In this document: positions 52,824-64,000 of the stretch, in pieces
Position numbering within the stretch: position 1 is the stretch's first letter
How the letters are laid out: each line of letters starts with the position of its first letter
From: Tridacna crocea
Lineage: Eukaryota; Mollusca; Bivalvia; Cardiida; Cardiidae
DNA: 64,000 nt
Reading direction: 5' to 3'
NCBI GenBank assembly: GCA_943736015.1
Contig: OX031062.1
Location: 55,416,962-55,480,961 of the forward strand
The notes under the pieces: model-generated
Told to the model about the DNA's origin: nothing
The model's database searches: none
The model's input: the letters and a program-made list of their open reading frames with translations, nothing else
Position numbers and translations under genes: made by a program

Positions 52824-53089
52824 GTTAAAGCTTGGGATCGCAGTACTTGTTCCTTTAGAATGAACATATTTTTTAACGCAATTTTTGTTTCATAAGTTTT
52901 AATAAATATATTTCGTAGCTATATATTTTTGTATATATAATATCTTCCTATCAATTGTGTTAGCCTTTATTTTACCTTTAAATTTCTTCTTTAGTTCAAT
53001 AGATCTACTGTACTACTCATTAGTAATACGATTGCATTATGGCCTATCGAATTTCGTGAATTCTGAAAGATTTCTTGAAACGGTTGCTA

Positions 53090-53235
53090 GAGAACACATA
53101 CCCTGGAGAACTTGTACTCTGGAGAACTCGTACCCCAATCTGAAGGGTACGAGTTCTCTGGAGAACTCGTACCCTGGGTACGAGTTCTCTGGAGAACTCG
53201 TACCCTGGGTACGAATTCTCCAGAGAACTCGAACA
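53090..53235. repeat. GAGAACTCGTACCC palindromic array
   Basis: Units CTGGAGAACTCGTACC in both orientations, some joined as GGTACGAGTTCTC|T|GGAGAACTCGTACC. Ten or so half units with little other sequence. Confidence 0.8.
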
Positions 53236-53690
53236 CTGCAGTTAATTTTGGGAATGAATTTGTATCTCTATATATCATTCAGATTTTGGTGAATTGATGA
53301 TTTTCATTTTATCTTTTATGAAATGACCGAGTAAGTTATACAATAATCAAGCATTGGTAACGGGTATTTGTAGTAAAATATCATTTTTGTTACCAGATGT
53401 TTCATGGATTAAAATGATAAGGAAGTAAGGTAAATGGTCAGGTAAATTCAAGAAAGATGAAATTATCAGTAAGATCTATAATCTGGATTCATCTAATGAC
53501 TCGATTTTTTTTTTTTAAGCTTGTTTAGATATTTTTAGGTTCGTTAATATTAATGGAGTATGCCAATATTTTTTAAAGGAGTCAAAGGTGTCGGGTACAA
53601 TGAAGTCACATATCAGGTGTGATAAACATGATTATGTACACTTGCCATTTACCAGCAATTAAACCTGTATAGTTCTTCAAAAGGACACTT

Positions 53691-53970
53691 TAACCCTTTT
53701 GTTTACCAATCAATCGCATGGAATGAGACTTATATAAACATTGTTAGAAAAGGACTAAATGATTATAACCGGTTCTTTATTATGTAACTTTAAAAGAAGA
53801 AATCTAACTCTTTGAACTTGATGGATCCAAATAGTACCACCCTGTTGGAGATAGCTTTTGAACATGTTTTTGGAAAAAAAGGCGAGGGTGCTTATATAAC
53901 TAGCATTTTCTCATTTTCCCACATTTTTTTTCCACCCTTTCAGTTCGATAAATAAATACGTCTGTACCAA
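53691..53970 (+). mobile_element. Two decayed TTAA-hairpin MITEs
   Basis: TTAACCCTTTTGTTTACC at 53691 with remnant AACATTGTTAGAAAAGGAC; a second at about 53800 with CTAGCATTTTCTCATTTTCC. Confidence 0.45.
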
Positions 53971-55012
53971 ATATTAATTTGGTGTATGCAGATATATACA
54001 ATTTTGAAGAGACTATGAGTTCACATATAGCATTATTTGCATTTTCTCTTGCTCTCTATTGCTCTCATTTTCATTGCACAGTCTTCTTAAACTTTTTTTT
54101 CTGAGACGTTTACTTCACGATCTCGAACTTCAACCACTAAGAAGAAGTAACCATTGTGGGAAAAGGTGCAAAATCAAATAACCAATTTGGTCTTCTTTTT
54201 CCACGTGTTTTCTCACCTTTTCAAACAATTTTGAAAGTTTCTTCAGATGGCTTATGTGAAATTTTCGACTTACAAGCGATTCTACGAAGGCATTTTTGTA
54301 TTGCTGAAACATTGTGGACAAATGATGTCACTGACTTTTCCAATCATTACCCTAAGTGCTAAACCTTTTTGGCGCCAAAACTATACAGAGGACTTCATCG
54401 ACGACTCACTAAAATTCTGAGAAGATTTTTTTCTGAAAGGTTTGATAGTGTAAATCCAAGCTCAGAAACTACATTTTTTTTTTGCATATTGATCTTGTTC
54501 TTTACCACCCGTTTCGATTTTAGTGTTAAATGAATTAAGGGTTCAATATTGAATATTGCAATTATGTTACAGGAATTTTACCATTGTGAAAATCACACCT
54601 TTCTTACTCTCTTTGTTCAGGAAATTTGCTTTTTCATCAGGTGTGAAAATTTGATCAATTCTGTGTTCATTTTATCACCTCCTTCCATTTAACAAATATC
54701 TAATCCAATCAAATACTGATTCATAGACCGTTCTTACACAAAACAACATCAAACATCAACTCAAAAGTTGAATTCAAGTGAAGGCTACCAAAAGAATTGA
54801 AGAGAGCAAAAATTTATCCTACCAATGATTTTTTAGTTGAATACAATTTTTTGATGGTTCATAAATGTTTTTCTTGCGATTTTTACATCGAATACAACAT
54901 ACACTGCATGAGAAAACACTCAGAAAAAAATCATTAAATCTACATCACAGTAACGGCATAGAAATAAAAGTTGACAGAATGCTGGTAAATTAACATTATA
55001 TTTATTAGTGGG

Positions 55013-55115
55013 GGTACGAGTTCTCCAGAGAACTCGTACCCAGCGGAGAACTCGTACCCTTGAGATTGGGGTACGAGTTCTCCAGGGTACGAGTTCTCCA
55101 GGGTACGAGTTCTCC
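55013..55115. repeat. GAGAACTCGTACCC array upstream of OTUD5
   Basis: Same unit and same two-way arrangement as 53090-53235. It ends about 330 bp before the OTUD5 start codon. Confidence 0.8.
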
Positions 55116-55301
55116 TGATATCCTTGAAACAAATGGCAGCTGCGAAATTATTTTTTCGCCGTGCTTTTACCCATTTTGCTGCATCTTTGCAGCAACTTTT
55201 GTACTTGTTCACTAAGCATTGGTGAGTGCATTGGTGAGTGCATTGTCGGAACTGACGACTTTGAGTGGCCGGCAGGGGGCAGTTTGAATCAAAATAACCT
55301 C

Positions 55302-55309
55302 TGACGTCA
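55302..55309 (+). promoter_or_regulatory. CRE-like TGACGTCA in the OTUD5 promoter
   Basis: A perfect palindromic CRE 137 bp before the ATG, followed by AAATGGCTGTCGCCAT (YY1-like). No TATA box is seen. CREB/ATF control is an inference from the site. Confidence 0.5.
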
Positions 55310-55445
55310 TGAAATGGCTGTCGCCATAATCTAGATCTTACAGTTCTATGTGACCATTATTTATGCTCTAATTTGGACGACCGTGTTGTTTATTCTTGAA
55401 GTGCATTGACTTAGTTAGAATTAACTATTATAGAACTTTGTAAAA

Positions 55446-55862
55446 ATGACAATTTTACCAAAGAAAAAGGTAACAAAAGAAAAAAATGAACAGGAAACGG
55501 GGGACCATACATTAAACCTTCACCATCCTCGTCACCACCCTTCTACGTCTGAAAGTCGTCATGAAAAGGCTGCAAGAACGCGGAATTCACCGACAAGGTG
55601 GCTTCCATCCACATCGCGGGAAGATAAGTTAAATTCTCACGATTCTGGCGGTTCGTATGATCCCCACGATTCATCAACTGGCCACAACAAACGGAGGCAT
55701 AGATCTTCGCCTCACAGAAACCATACCAGAAAACACAGAGGTGGGTGCCATGTGTCGTCAAGCACGGGACATCAGCAGACTGTGAGTTATGAGGAAGAAG
55801 AGTCAGGACATAATAGTGGAGATGAATATGTACCACCACCACATCCAGAAAATATTGAAGAT
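55446..55862 (+). CDS. OTUD5: OTUD5 exon 1
   Basis: 139 codons from MTILPKKK to [10 protein letters not shown]. Low-complexity, basic and serine-rich, with NSGDEY near the end. The donor choice is set by phase with exon 2; an alternative is GTGTTG two bases on. Confidence 0.88.
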
Positions 55863-58800
55863 GTGTGTTGTATTGTTTTTCATCAATTTTTTGTTTATTC
55901 AACTGCAAATTTCTACCAAAGTGCTTTCTAGACCCAGAGCTCCAGATACAGAGAATGATTTTAATTTCAAAATCAATCATTTTAATTATTGCCCACTAAA
56001 CCGTATGTTGTGGGTACTCATTTGAATCGTCTCAACAAGACGATTCTAATGACTACCCACAACATAGCGTTCCAGAGAGGAATAATGGATTTAGAATACC
56101 ATCACTCCCTCTTATCTGGAGCTATGTAGACCTATGCATTCTGTTAAGCAACAAACTCTTATAAGCACCTTATATGACTATAGTTTAGTTTGCGGCCAGT
56201 GAAGATTAAGATCAAACTGCACAAAACATGAAGTCAGATCTAATTATCTTCCTTGTCTGCAGTCTTGAAATGCCAATGACAAAAGCAACCATAAAACTGC
56301 AACTTTTTTGGTCCTAACTCTTAACCAAATGGCAAAATTTTAGACTGGTCCAAATTGAAAGCCCTTTCAGTCAACCAAATAAACGTAACTTTAAACTGAA
56401 TTCTATTTCTAAAAAGGGTAGAAAACATTGTGGGAAAAGGAGAAAATGCTGGTTACCAGCATTTTCCCCTTTTCCTACAATGTTTTCAAAAGGCCTCTTC
56501 CTCAGGGTCATTGAAACTCTGGATTGTGTGGTAAAGGGTTAATTGTAACTTTATAAAGTTTTGGGGGTTTATTCAATGGGTAGAATTTACCAGAGAACAA
56601 AATTCAAGAAAAGTCCGATTTCAAAGCACTCTCAGGTGACGATATGGCTTGAAACACACAAAAAAGGGCATTTGGACATTTGCTTTATGTGTTATCTGAT
56701 AACTTATCTCAGATCAGCTTGCGCAGGCAGCACAGGATAATCCGAGACGGCACTTTACTTTACGACTAAATTATATTTTGTGCTACAGTAGACTTGTGCA
56801 AAACAGAAAATTATATAAAAACAGTAAGTGTCGTTTCGGGTTAGCCTGCGTGGACCTCGCAGGCTGATCCAAGACGACACTTCACCCAAAAGTCGGAATG
56901 TCCCTTTTTGCATATTGCAGGTCATATAATGTTGCTCAAATGATGATTTCTGACTGTGATTGGGTAGAGAAGATTGTTGGAAAAGGTAAAAGTGCTGATT
57001 TCCAGCATTTCCTCCTCTTTCCTCAATGTTTTCAAAGCCAGTGTCTTTAGGTATGTTAAAACTGTGCATTGTTTGGTAAAGGATTAAGTCTGCTTTTCAG
57101 GGTTCCCACGCAGTCGGGAAAACGGGAAAAAGTCGGGAATTTCGTAAAACCCATTCCCGGTCTTGAAAAAGTCTTGATTTTTGTTATATCTATGAAAAAT
57201 CGGGAAAAACCCGGGAAAAGTACGAAACGTTTTGGGTATGAAACAAACATTTAGGACGATAATAATCTCCGGTCTGCGTCCTCCATTTTTCGGATAAAGG
57301 TCCAATATTTTCTACAATATATCCTAGACCGTCATTGGTCGAAGAGGGTGAATTTCCCAAATACATTACGGTCTTTTTTCAGGTCCACTGGTCCCGGAGT
57401 TGTTTTTGTAATATTTAAATAAACCGGGATCCAGTGTATTAATTTCGGAGAACTCGGTACTTGTCCTAAAATACAGTGCAGCTGCGCTTCCTATTTTCCC
57501 GGGGACGAGCTGAAGTGAACTAACGTGAAAATGAGCTACAACAGCAAAAACTACTGAAAATTTAAATCCATAGAGGTCTGAAAGGTTAACAGGCTTTATC
57601 TTTATGAAGCCAAGTTATGATTCTCGTCGGGATGAGGTTGTCGAGTCAGAAACTGAAAGTAAGCGCTTGTCTGCAATCATGGATCAAAACACTTCAAGTA
57701 TTAAATCTAACAAAGTTACGATTATTCGTATTTTCAGAAACATTAAAAGCAGGGATATTGCCCTTTGAAAAGACCGGTTTATTTAATCATGTATTTCAGG
57801 TCATGAAAACTGAACAATTAAAGTGAAAGTAAAACATGGTACTTTTGGATTAGGCTTTAGTTTCAATGACTGAAGAGGGAAAAGAACCTCTATTTGAAGG
57901 CTTACAGCAAAACTGTTGTGCATTATGATAGTAAATGATATGCAAGGACTTGATTCTGTGTCTCAAATCATAAAGAAAATAATTCCCAATGTTAGAAAAA
58001 AACAACACATTTTTAGCTCACCTGAGCGCAAAGTGCTCAAGGTGAGCTTTTGTGATCGCCCCATGTCTGTCGTGCATCATCCACAATCTCTTGATATCTT
58101 CTCCTCCTAAACCACTGGGCCAATCTTGATGAAACTTAGCAGGAATGTTTCTTATTTGAATCTCTACCAAAGTTGTTCAAGAGATTAAATTCCACCCATA
58201 ACTCTGGTTGCCATGGCAACCAAAGAAAAAAAGAGCAAAATCTTTGAAAATCTTCTTCCCTGAAACTAGAAAGCATAGAGCTTTGATAATTGGTAGGTAG
58301 CATCTCCTAGTAGACTTCTACAAAAATTGTCCATATAATGCCCCTGGGGTCAAAACTGACCCCACCTCAGGGGTCACAAGTTTGAACATGGGAATAACAA
58401 AAGAAAACTTTGAAAAATCTTTTTCATTAAAACAAGAAGGGGGAGAGCTTTGATATTTGGTATGCAGCATCTGGTATTGGACCTCTACAAAAATTGCTCA
58501 TAAAATTATGATTCCCCCGGGGTTCAAACTTGAAACATAGGAACAAAGACGGAAAATCCTATTTTTTTTTTCTCTGAAACTGGAAGTCCTACAGCTTTCA
58601 TATTTTGTATGTACTATCTTCTAGAGGACCTTTACCAAGTTTGTTCATATGGTGCCCATGGGGTTCAAACTGGCCCTGCCCTGGTGGTCACAAGTTTGAA
58701 CATGGGAACAAATAGGAAAATTTTAAAATTCTTCTGCTCTGAAACAAGATGGAATTTATGTACATGTATTCCTTATGATGGTCTGCCAGTAGCAATATTT

Positions 58801-61800
58801 TACCTTTTTTCATTAAATGTCACACCATGGAAAAAAGGGGCTTGGTGTATATTTTCACTGTGGACCAATATCTCTTTCATTACAGGACAAAATGTAACTA
58901 ATGTTCATCTTGTTAAGCCACAGACAATAGTTATTTGATTTTATTTCATGAAACGACATGTTATCCAAATTGGGGACTAAATGTATAATTTCATTCTGGA
59001 CCAATTACAGTCAGTTGGCCCATCCATCCGCGTTGACGGTTCTCTTCTAAAGTCCTTGGCACTGATGAAACTTCATACATGTCTTCCTTAGGATAGTCTT
59101 GTGATACAATTTTCTTCTGTAAGATAGATCATGGACAAAGGGGTTACCTTTCACATACTGGACTTATCCAATAAATTAGTCAGTAATGTTGTGAGCTGTT
59201 AGTTTAGGGTTCCCAATTTGGCTTGATTACTGTCTCAGTCAACATCCTTTAAAATTTGATAAAAAGTTATTGAGACAAGTCTCATGTGTGTCTTAACAAT
59301 GAGTGGATGATGTTTTTTAATCTGTCTATCGACCACCATTTTGACCAGGAAATGCCTCTTAAAGTTAATTCAGTCCCTTACAATACAATCCTGACTTTCA
59401 ATGACCCTGAAGAAGAAGGGTTGTGAAAGCATTCTGGGAAAAGAAGAAAATGCTTTTTGCACAGTTACATACCCTGTCAGAATTATTTGGCCTTGAACTT
59501 TCATACATGTATTTGGTATTTATCTTCACAGTAGACCTTTACTACTTAGTACTCAGGTGAATGATATTGGACCATCATGGTCCTATTATTCCCAATTTGC
59601 CTGGTTATGTAGTCTTATAAAGATCTATACTATTTGCCTTCAAATTCTTCATTACTTATAGGAACTGTAAGAGAACAACATGGATCCTTATTAAACTGCC
59701 TGTATGGATAGGCTGATCTGAATCTATATTTGGTCATTTGAACTTTTGTAACTGGCCAAGTAAAGAAATGAAATGACTATCATGCAGTTAGAATGTTCTG
59801 TAAATCTTAATTTTTCATTAAAACAAGGAATGTATGAAAGAAAGTAGCTTTCAAAAGGTTTTGCATTTCCAGTTTTTCTATTGCAAAAAACCTTGAATTT
59901 TGAAAAAAATCCTGGAAAAAGTCTGGAAAAAGTCTGGAATTTTGCAAGCAGAAAGTTGTGGGAACCCTGGCTTTTGCCACAAAAATTTGTTACAGAAAGT
60001 GTAAGCTCATCTTGTCATTGGAAGAAGCTGTTTTTGAATGTTACCAGACTAGCAAAAAAGAGAAAAAGAAGCCGAAATTTCTTTTATTTAGAACTCGGAG
60101 AAAGAAAAATGCTTTTGATCAATGTACAAAGTAGGGCCTTTTATACAGTTATGATAGAAAGTAATTTGATTTAGTTAAATCTAGCATCCTTTGGACTTTT
60201 TTCAGCAGTAATTTATAATTTCATCTTTATCTGAACTTACATGGTTAGAATGGAAGTTTTTTTGAACCCGCACATTTGTTGACATACCTCAGACTTTTGT
60301 TACAAAGAGGTGCAAAAATCAGGGGCTAGAAAAGTCACAGCACACCTTGTTGTTTCACATGCTGGTTCCTACCCTTAACTCTTTCATTATAGAATAAATT
60401 AATTGCATTTTCTAAAGGCTACAAATACAGCATAGCTCAGTAATAATCTGGAATGAAGTTGTGGACAGTATAGATTAGAGATTAGACTGCAGTCTGATCT
60501 TGATCTACACTGTCCAAAAAAGCTTTTTAGGTTCATCCTTTTACCAAACAATGCTGTAATTTCAAAACTTTGAGGAAGAAGCCTTTTAAAAACATTGTGG
60601 GAAAAAGAGAAAATGTTTTCTAACCCCTGTCAAAGCACTAAATGTCATTTGTACCACTTTCAAATTTTTTGTGTGCAGAAGATATGAATTTGGATTGGAC
60701 AAAAAGTTGTTGTTTGGGAAAGGATTAACAGAGATTTGTTTTATTCTTCAGCTTGAGAAATGGTTTGAAACCAGTTTGAAAGATCAGAAAGGATTCTGTA
60801 TAAAAAGGATGGGTGAAGATGGGGCTTGTCTTTTTAGAGCTGTTGGTATGTACATATTTTAGCTCTTCTGACACCCTGAGCATGGAATTAAACCCTTTAC
60901 AGCGCAATTCAGACTTTTAACGACCCTGGAAAAGAAGCTTTTTGAATCAAAAACATTTTGGGAAATGGAGGAAATATTAGCACCAGCATTTTCTCCTCTT
61001 TCCACAATGTTTTTTAACCCTGGTCTATCAAACAAAAAATGCATCATTTGAGTTGCATGGAAATTGTCTGCGAATGCTTTTAGTTTAGACTGGTTGAAAA
61101 CTTTGTTATGTGGTAAAGATTTAATGCTGTACCTACCAGGTGGCAGAGTATTAACCCTTTACCAAACAATCCCTTGTTTTTACAAACCAGAGGAAAGCAC
61201 CTTCTGAAAATATTGTGGGAACAGGAGAAAATGCTGGTAACAGGCATTTTCTATTTTTCCAAATTTTCAATTTTTGAGTCACGGTTATTTTGTCATCTGC
61301 AAATGCTTTCAATTTGGACAAGTCTAAAACTTTTTGGTTTGATAGAGACTTAAACTTGTCCAATCTGAAAGCATTTGCATATGGCACATTGAAATTGTTC
61401 CTTAAACAATACATGTAATTGAAATTCTCCTTGTAAGGGTAGAAAACATTGAAAAAAAAAAGAGAAATTTTGGTTACCAGCATTTCCTCCTTTTTCCACA
61501 CTGTTTACAAAAGGCATTTTCTTCAGGGTCGTTAAAACAGATCATTTGGTAAAATGTTTGCCCTGTATGAGTTTGGAGAGTTTACACTTGTCAAAATTGA
61601 AACTACAGGTATTTGCAGACAAAGTGGATGTGGTATATAAAAGTGATGAACTTTACCTTTTAAAGGGTAGGAAACATTGTGGGCAAAGGATAAAATGCTG
61701 TTTTAGGGTTGAATTCCTAGCTGTAGCTTAAAAATTACCTCTAACAAGAGGTTGAAGGTACAACTACAATGAAAAAGAAGAAAAAAAATCTTTCAAAGTT

Positions 61801-63227
61801 TAGCCTTTAAGGTTTTGTATAGATAAGGGCTTGGTTTTTTGGCACGCCAAAGGTTAAATGTTGGCTAAGATTGAAATGTAATGCAAAAAAGGTATTTTTT
61901 ATTGTAACCCCCCGAAGATTCATGTATCAATATCCAATGAATATTGAGTCCATGCCTTGCTCTATGCTGGTGCTATTGTTAAAAGTATTACAACATTTAC
62001 TGAAGTTAAAATGAGTTACCGTTGTTTAGTCAAGCACGTCAGAAGTTAAGAATATTTTGAAACTTTTATATATTTCAGCTGATCAGGTGTTTGGTGATCA
62101 AGAAATGCACAGTACAGTCCGCAAACAGTGTATAGAATACTTGGTAAATGTTCTTTTTAATGCTTCAACCTTGCTTACAGAAAACTGTGCAGCTATTTGT
62201 TTTCAATTCATACTATGATTTCAAAATAGGTACGTCTGGGTGTATGAAATTCTTGTATGACAAATATAATCAGATAGGCCTAAGATCAAGATGACACTTG
62301 TATGTCAAAGCAGGAGTTGTCATGGTTATGTCTTTTTCAAAATTGTAGTCCAAATAATTGCTAACACTCTTTCAGCATATATCATTTGATGGATGAAAAT
62401 ACACTTCTCTGAATCTGAGAAAGACAAATTGAAAGTATATGCACTCATCAAAATAGAATAGATACGACGCAAAAACTGAAATTTTATTTAGGAAAGGAAG
62501 AAAAGATTGTGGGAAAAGGAGAAAATGCTGGTTACCAGCATTTTCTTCTTGTACTACAATGTTTTCAAAAGCTGTCTCTCTTGGGGTCGTTAAAAATTGG
62601 AATTGTGTGGTGAAGAGTTAAGACTTTTCACAGGCTTGAATAAACAAGCAGATGATATATAAATTTAAGATCATATTGAACGTTCTATGCAGTCAACTCT
62701 TGATTGCTGCCATTAGCAGGAGCCCCTATTTTTCTTAACCCTTTACTCAACAGATACTCATTTCTACGCATTACTTGAAGGAGCCTTTGGAAAACATTGT
62801 GGCAAACGGTGAAATTGCTCGTCACGAGCAATTTCACCTTTTGCCACAATGTTTTCTATGCTATCAAAAGGTGTCATATACACATGAGAAACAGCTTCAT
62901 CCATGCTGTTATTTAGGGTCAATTAGAGATACCATAGAAATGCCTTATGGGGTAAAGGGTTAATGGGCACTGAAATCCTTTATTGATTACAGTTTGTAGC
63001 AATTAAAAAATGTATGGAAATACCTGAAAATTAAATGCAATTTTCTGTATATCATACTTGCATTTTATAGGCAAAGAATTCTGACTATTACTCCCACTAT
63101 GTGACAGAGGATTTTACTACATATCTTAATCGGAAACGAATGGACCATTGTCATGGCAACCATCTAGAAATTCAAGCCATGTGCGAAATATATAACAGAC
63201 CTATTGAAGTATATCAGTATAGCATAG
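55446..63227 (+). CDS. OTUD5: OTU domain-containing protein 5 (DUBA), 5' four exons
   Basis: Exons 55446-55862, 60752-60845, 62079-62143, 63071-63227; phases agree; the gene continues beyond the window. OTUD5 is an OTU-family cysteine deubiquitinase acting on ubiquitin chains in signalling and development. Visible: the start MTILPKKK, identical to vertebrate OTUD5; a disordered His/Arg/Ser-rich N-terminus; SGHNSGDEY, corresponding to vertebrate YNSEDEY with its activating phosphoserine; then [30 protein letters not shown] (catalytic Asp and Cys), [51 protein letters not shown]. The catalytic-His region lies in later exons. The domain differs clearly from the OTU of the transposon at 3.6-9.0 kb (DGDCFFNAV there). 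Intron 1 is 4.9 kb and holds a Helitron-like element and MITEs. The donor of exon 1 (GAT|GTGTGT) is unusual. Confidence 0.94.
55938..56123. mobile_element. AGCTCCAGATA MITE, best copy
   Basis: AGCTCCAGATACAGAGAATG start, ATCACTCCCTCTTATCTGG AGCT end, central palindrome of TGTTGTGGGTACTCATTTG and its complement. Lies at the start of OTUD5 intron 1. Confidence 0.8.
56313..56542 (-). mobile_element. TTAA-hairpin MITE, subfamily A
   Basis: Full length, reversed, good hairpin; right end GGTAAAGGGTTAA. Confidence 0.84.
56700..56890. repeat. CAGCCTG-type palindromic pieces
   Basis: GATCAGCTTGCGCAGGCAGC..ATAATCCGAGACGGCAC and GTGTCGTTTCGGGTTAGCCTGCG..CGCAGGCTGATCCAAGACGACAC; two related inverted repeats. 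Confidence 0.55.
56932..57087 (-). mobile_element. TTAA-hairpin MITE, truncated
   Basis: One side missing; mismatched hairpin (GTGCTGATTTCCAGCATTTC), GGTAAAGGATTAA end. Confidence 0.65.
58013..59586 (+). mobile_element. Helitron-like element in OTUD5 intron 1
   Basis: Start TTAGCTCACCTGAGCGCAAA; near the end the hairpin GGACCATCATGGTCC then TATT. Tandem units of about 140-175 bp (GGGGTCAAAACTGACCCC..GTCACAAGTTTGAACATGGG) at about 58346, 58519 and 58660. A MITE half (59368-59460) lies inside. The 3' CTAG is decayed. Confidence 0.65.
60461..60515. repeat. GATCAGACTGCAC hairpin repeat, shortened
   Basis: GGACAGTATAGATTAGAGAT..AGACTGCAGTCT..GATCTTGATCTACACTGTCC; the loop is lost. Confidence 0.65.
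60527..60727 (+). mobile_element. TTAA-hairpin MITE lacking one arm
   Basis: Hairpin collapsed (GGGAAAAAGAGAAAATGTTTTC). Ends GGGAAAGGATTAA, 24 bp before OTUD5 exon 2. Confidence 0.7.
60752..60845 (+). CDS. OTUD5: OTUD5 exon 2: OTU catalytic Cys loop
   Basis: Acceptor TTATTCTTCAG and donor GTATGT. Encodes [20 protein letters not shown] and [11 protein letters not shown]; Cys in DGAC is the nucleophile position. Confidence 0.95.
60888..61124 (+). mobile_element. TTAA-hairpin MITE, subfamily A
   Basis: TTAAACCCTTTAC to GGTAAAGATTTAA; hairpin arms unequal (GGAGGAAATATTAGCACC). Confidence 0.78.
61151..61353 (+). mobile_element. TTAA-hairpin MITE, subfamily A
   Basis: Full length but short in the second arm; closes GATAGAGACTTAA, which also opens the next copy. 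Confidence 0.75.
61350..61700 (-). mobile_element. Two reversed TTAA-hairpin MITEs
   Basis: 61350-61560 with a weak core (GAAATTTTGGTTACCAGC) and 61580-61700 cut at the hairpin centre (GGATAAAATGCTG). Confidence 0.6.
62079..62143 (+). CDS. OTUD5: OTUD5 exon 3
   Basis: Acceptor ATATTTCAG and donor GTAAAT. Encodes [18 protein letters not shown] and IEYL, matching vertebrate ADQVYGDQDMH. Confidence 0.95.
62405..62621 (-). mobile_element. TTAA-hairpin MITE, subfamily A
   Basis: Reversed; first end eroded, GGTGAAGAGTTAA end intact. Confidence 0.75.
62735..62963 (-). mobile_element. TTAA-hairpin MITE, subfamily B
   Basis: Complete, opposite orientation to 43836. Hairpin GGTGAAATTGCTCGTCACGA with one arm mismatch (GGCAAACGG). 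TTAA at both ends. Confidence 0.88.
63071..63227 (+). CDS. OTUD5: OTUD5 exon 4
   Basis: Acceptor CATTTTATAG and donor GTATGT. Encodes [20 protein letters not shown] and [20 protein letters not shown], then YQYSI; one of the most conserved parts of the OTUD5 fold. Confidence 0.95.
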
Positions 63228-63530
63228 GTATGTATTTATGACACGTTTCTTATTTCAAATTTATTCTTAGTTTTTTATGTGTAATTAATAATTCAGTATA
63301 TTTATTAGATACATGTACATAGTTTAACAGTATGTTAAAGATGTATCAGGCAACTTGCCACAAAACAGGCAGATTAAGCTGTATTGAACAGTAATTTTAA
63401 GAACATTGGAATGCTTTCTTAAAAATTATTGATGGACAAGAAGTAAACAAAATTGTCTGATGTCAGTAACAGTGACCTCACATAGTGCACTGAGTCTTGT
63501 TTTGCTGTTGTCTTGTAACTTGGACTTTTT

Positions 63531-63734
63531 TTAACCCATTACCACACAATCCAGACTTTTGAAGACATTGTGGGAAAAGGAGAAAATGCTGGTTACCAGC
63601 ATTTTCTCCTTTTCCCACAATGTTTTCTACCCTTCACAAAACAAATTTCAAATTTTCAGTCGCTTTTATTTTGTCATCTGCAAATGCTTTCGATTTGGAC
63701 AAGCCTAAAATGTTGTCGTTTGGTAATGAGTTAA
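63531..63734 (+). mobile_element. TTAA-hairpin MITE, subfamily A
   Basis: TTAACCCATTACC to GGTAATGAGTTAA; perfect hairpin arms, slightly shortened left part. Confidence 0.87.
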
Positions 63735-63917
63735 ATGTTAATTTTATGGACAGTGTCTTCCCTAAATTGTACACTTACTAGCAAGGCAAATAGACTGTAA
63801 TGAGCAAGGCAGATAGACTGTAATGTTTGTTTGTAAAAGCACTAATGTTACCTAAGTCTGCTTTGAGAATCAATCATGAGTTTACAAGATTTATCATGAA
63901 AAAGTCTATGAACATGG

Positions 63918-64000
63918 TTAACCCTTAACCAAACAATCCCTGGCTTTTACGACTCTGAGATAGAACATTTTGAAAACATGGTAGGAAAAGGAGGAAATGC
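63918..64000 (+). mobile_element. TTAA-hairpin MITE cut by window end
   Basis: TTAACCCTTAACC through GGAGGAAATGC; continues beyond the window. Confidence 0.8.

Larger units (their letters stand above)
28398..55301. other. Gene-poor intergenic block
   Basis: Between MRPL46 and OTUD5 I find no host gene. The block holds two copies of a segmental duplication, three Helitron-like elements, SINEs, about 30 TTAA MITEs, short motif arrays and one decayed pogo/CENP-B-like piece. Other open frames here are short and run through repeats. Confidence 0.6.

Noticed and set aside
53112-53297. Frames made of repeated ENSYPGELVPW-type peptide
   Set aside because: Direct translation of the GAGAACTCGTACCC array; repeats open all frames.
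55543-55980. Antisense frame of 145 codons over OTUD5 exon 1
   Set aside because: OTUD5 exon 1 matches the known N-terminus on the plus strand; the antisense frame is incidental.

Overview
The window is nuclear DNA of an animal, most likely a marine bivalve mollusc. Short exons with GT..AG introns encode three conserved animal proteins inside AT-rich DNA crowded with small inverted-repeat elements. I cannot name the species. All calls come from reading the sequence; no database was searched.

Host genes. (1) 1292-15890, plus strand: the 3' nine exons of CXXC1/CFP1, the CpG-binding subunit of SET1 H3K4 methyltransferase complexes; its PHD and CXXC fingers lie left of the window. (2) 28397-19546, minus strand: MRPL46, mitochondrial large-ribosomal-subunit protein mL46, tail-to-tail with CXXC1; its first exon is uncertain. 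(3) 55446-63227, plus strand: the first four coding exons of OTUD5 (DUBA), a deubiquitinase; the rest lies right of the window. About 27 kb between MRPL46 and OTUD5 holds no recognisable host gene.

Mobile DNA. A CXXC1 intron holds a 5.3 kb transposon (3627-8969) with perfect 31-bp terminal inverted repeats and many subterminal copies of the repeat core. Its single long frame joins an OTU cysteine-protease domain to an RNase H-like transposase-type domain. A second TIR element (5455-6288) splits the OTU domain and is flanked by a 5-bp target duplication. A TTAA-flanked hairpin MITE family (about 70 copies or pieces by eye, roughly one per kilobase) dominates the rest. Its subfamilies A, B and C differ by paired changes in both hairpin arms. 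Other families are Helitron-like elements with central tandem repeats, tRNA-derived SINEs, a TACCGTAAAACGCC TIR element, a 550-bp MITE, a Tc1/mariner-like MITE, an AGCTCCAGATA MITE and a GATCAGACTGCAC hairpin family.

A direct segmental duplication (about 34.45-40.96 kb and 44.53-49.26 kb) serves as a natural before/after comparison. Copy B keeps the empty site for a TTAA MITE (36880-37064) and for a Helitron-like element (37208-38395), which fixes their ends and target rules. The strongest candidate for something new is the OTU-transposase element; the co-varying hairpin arms of the MITE family come second.
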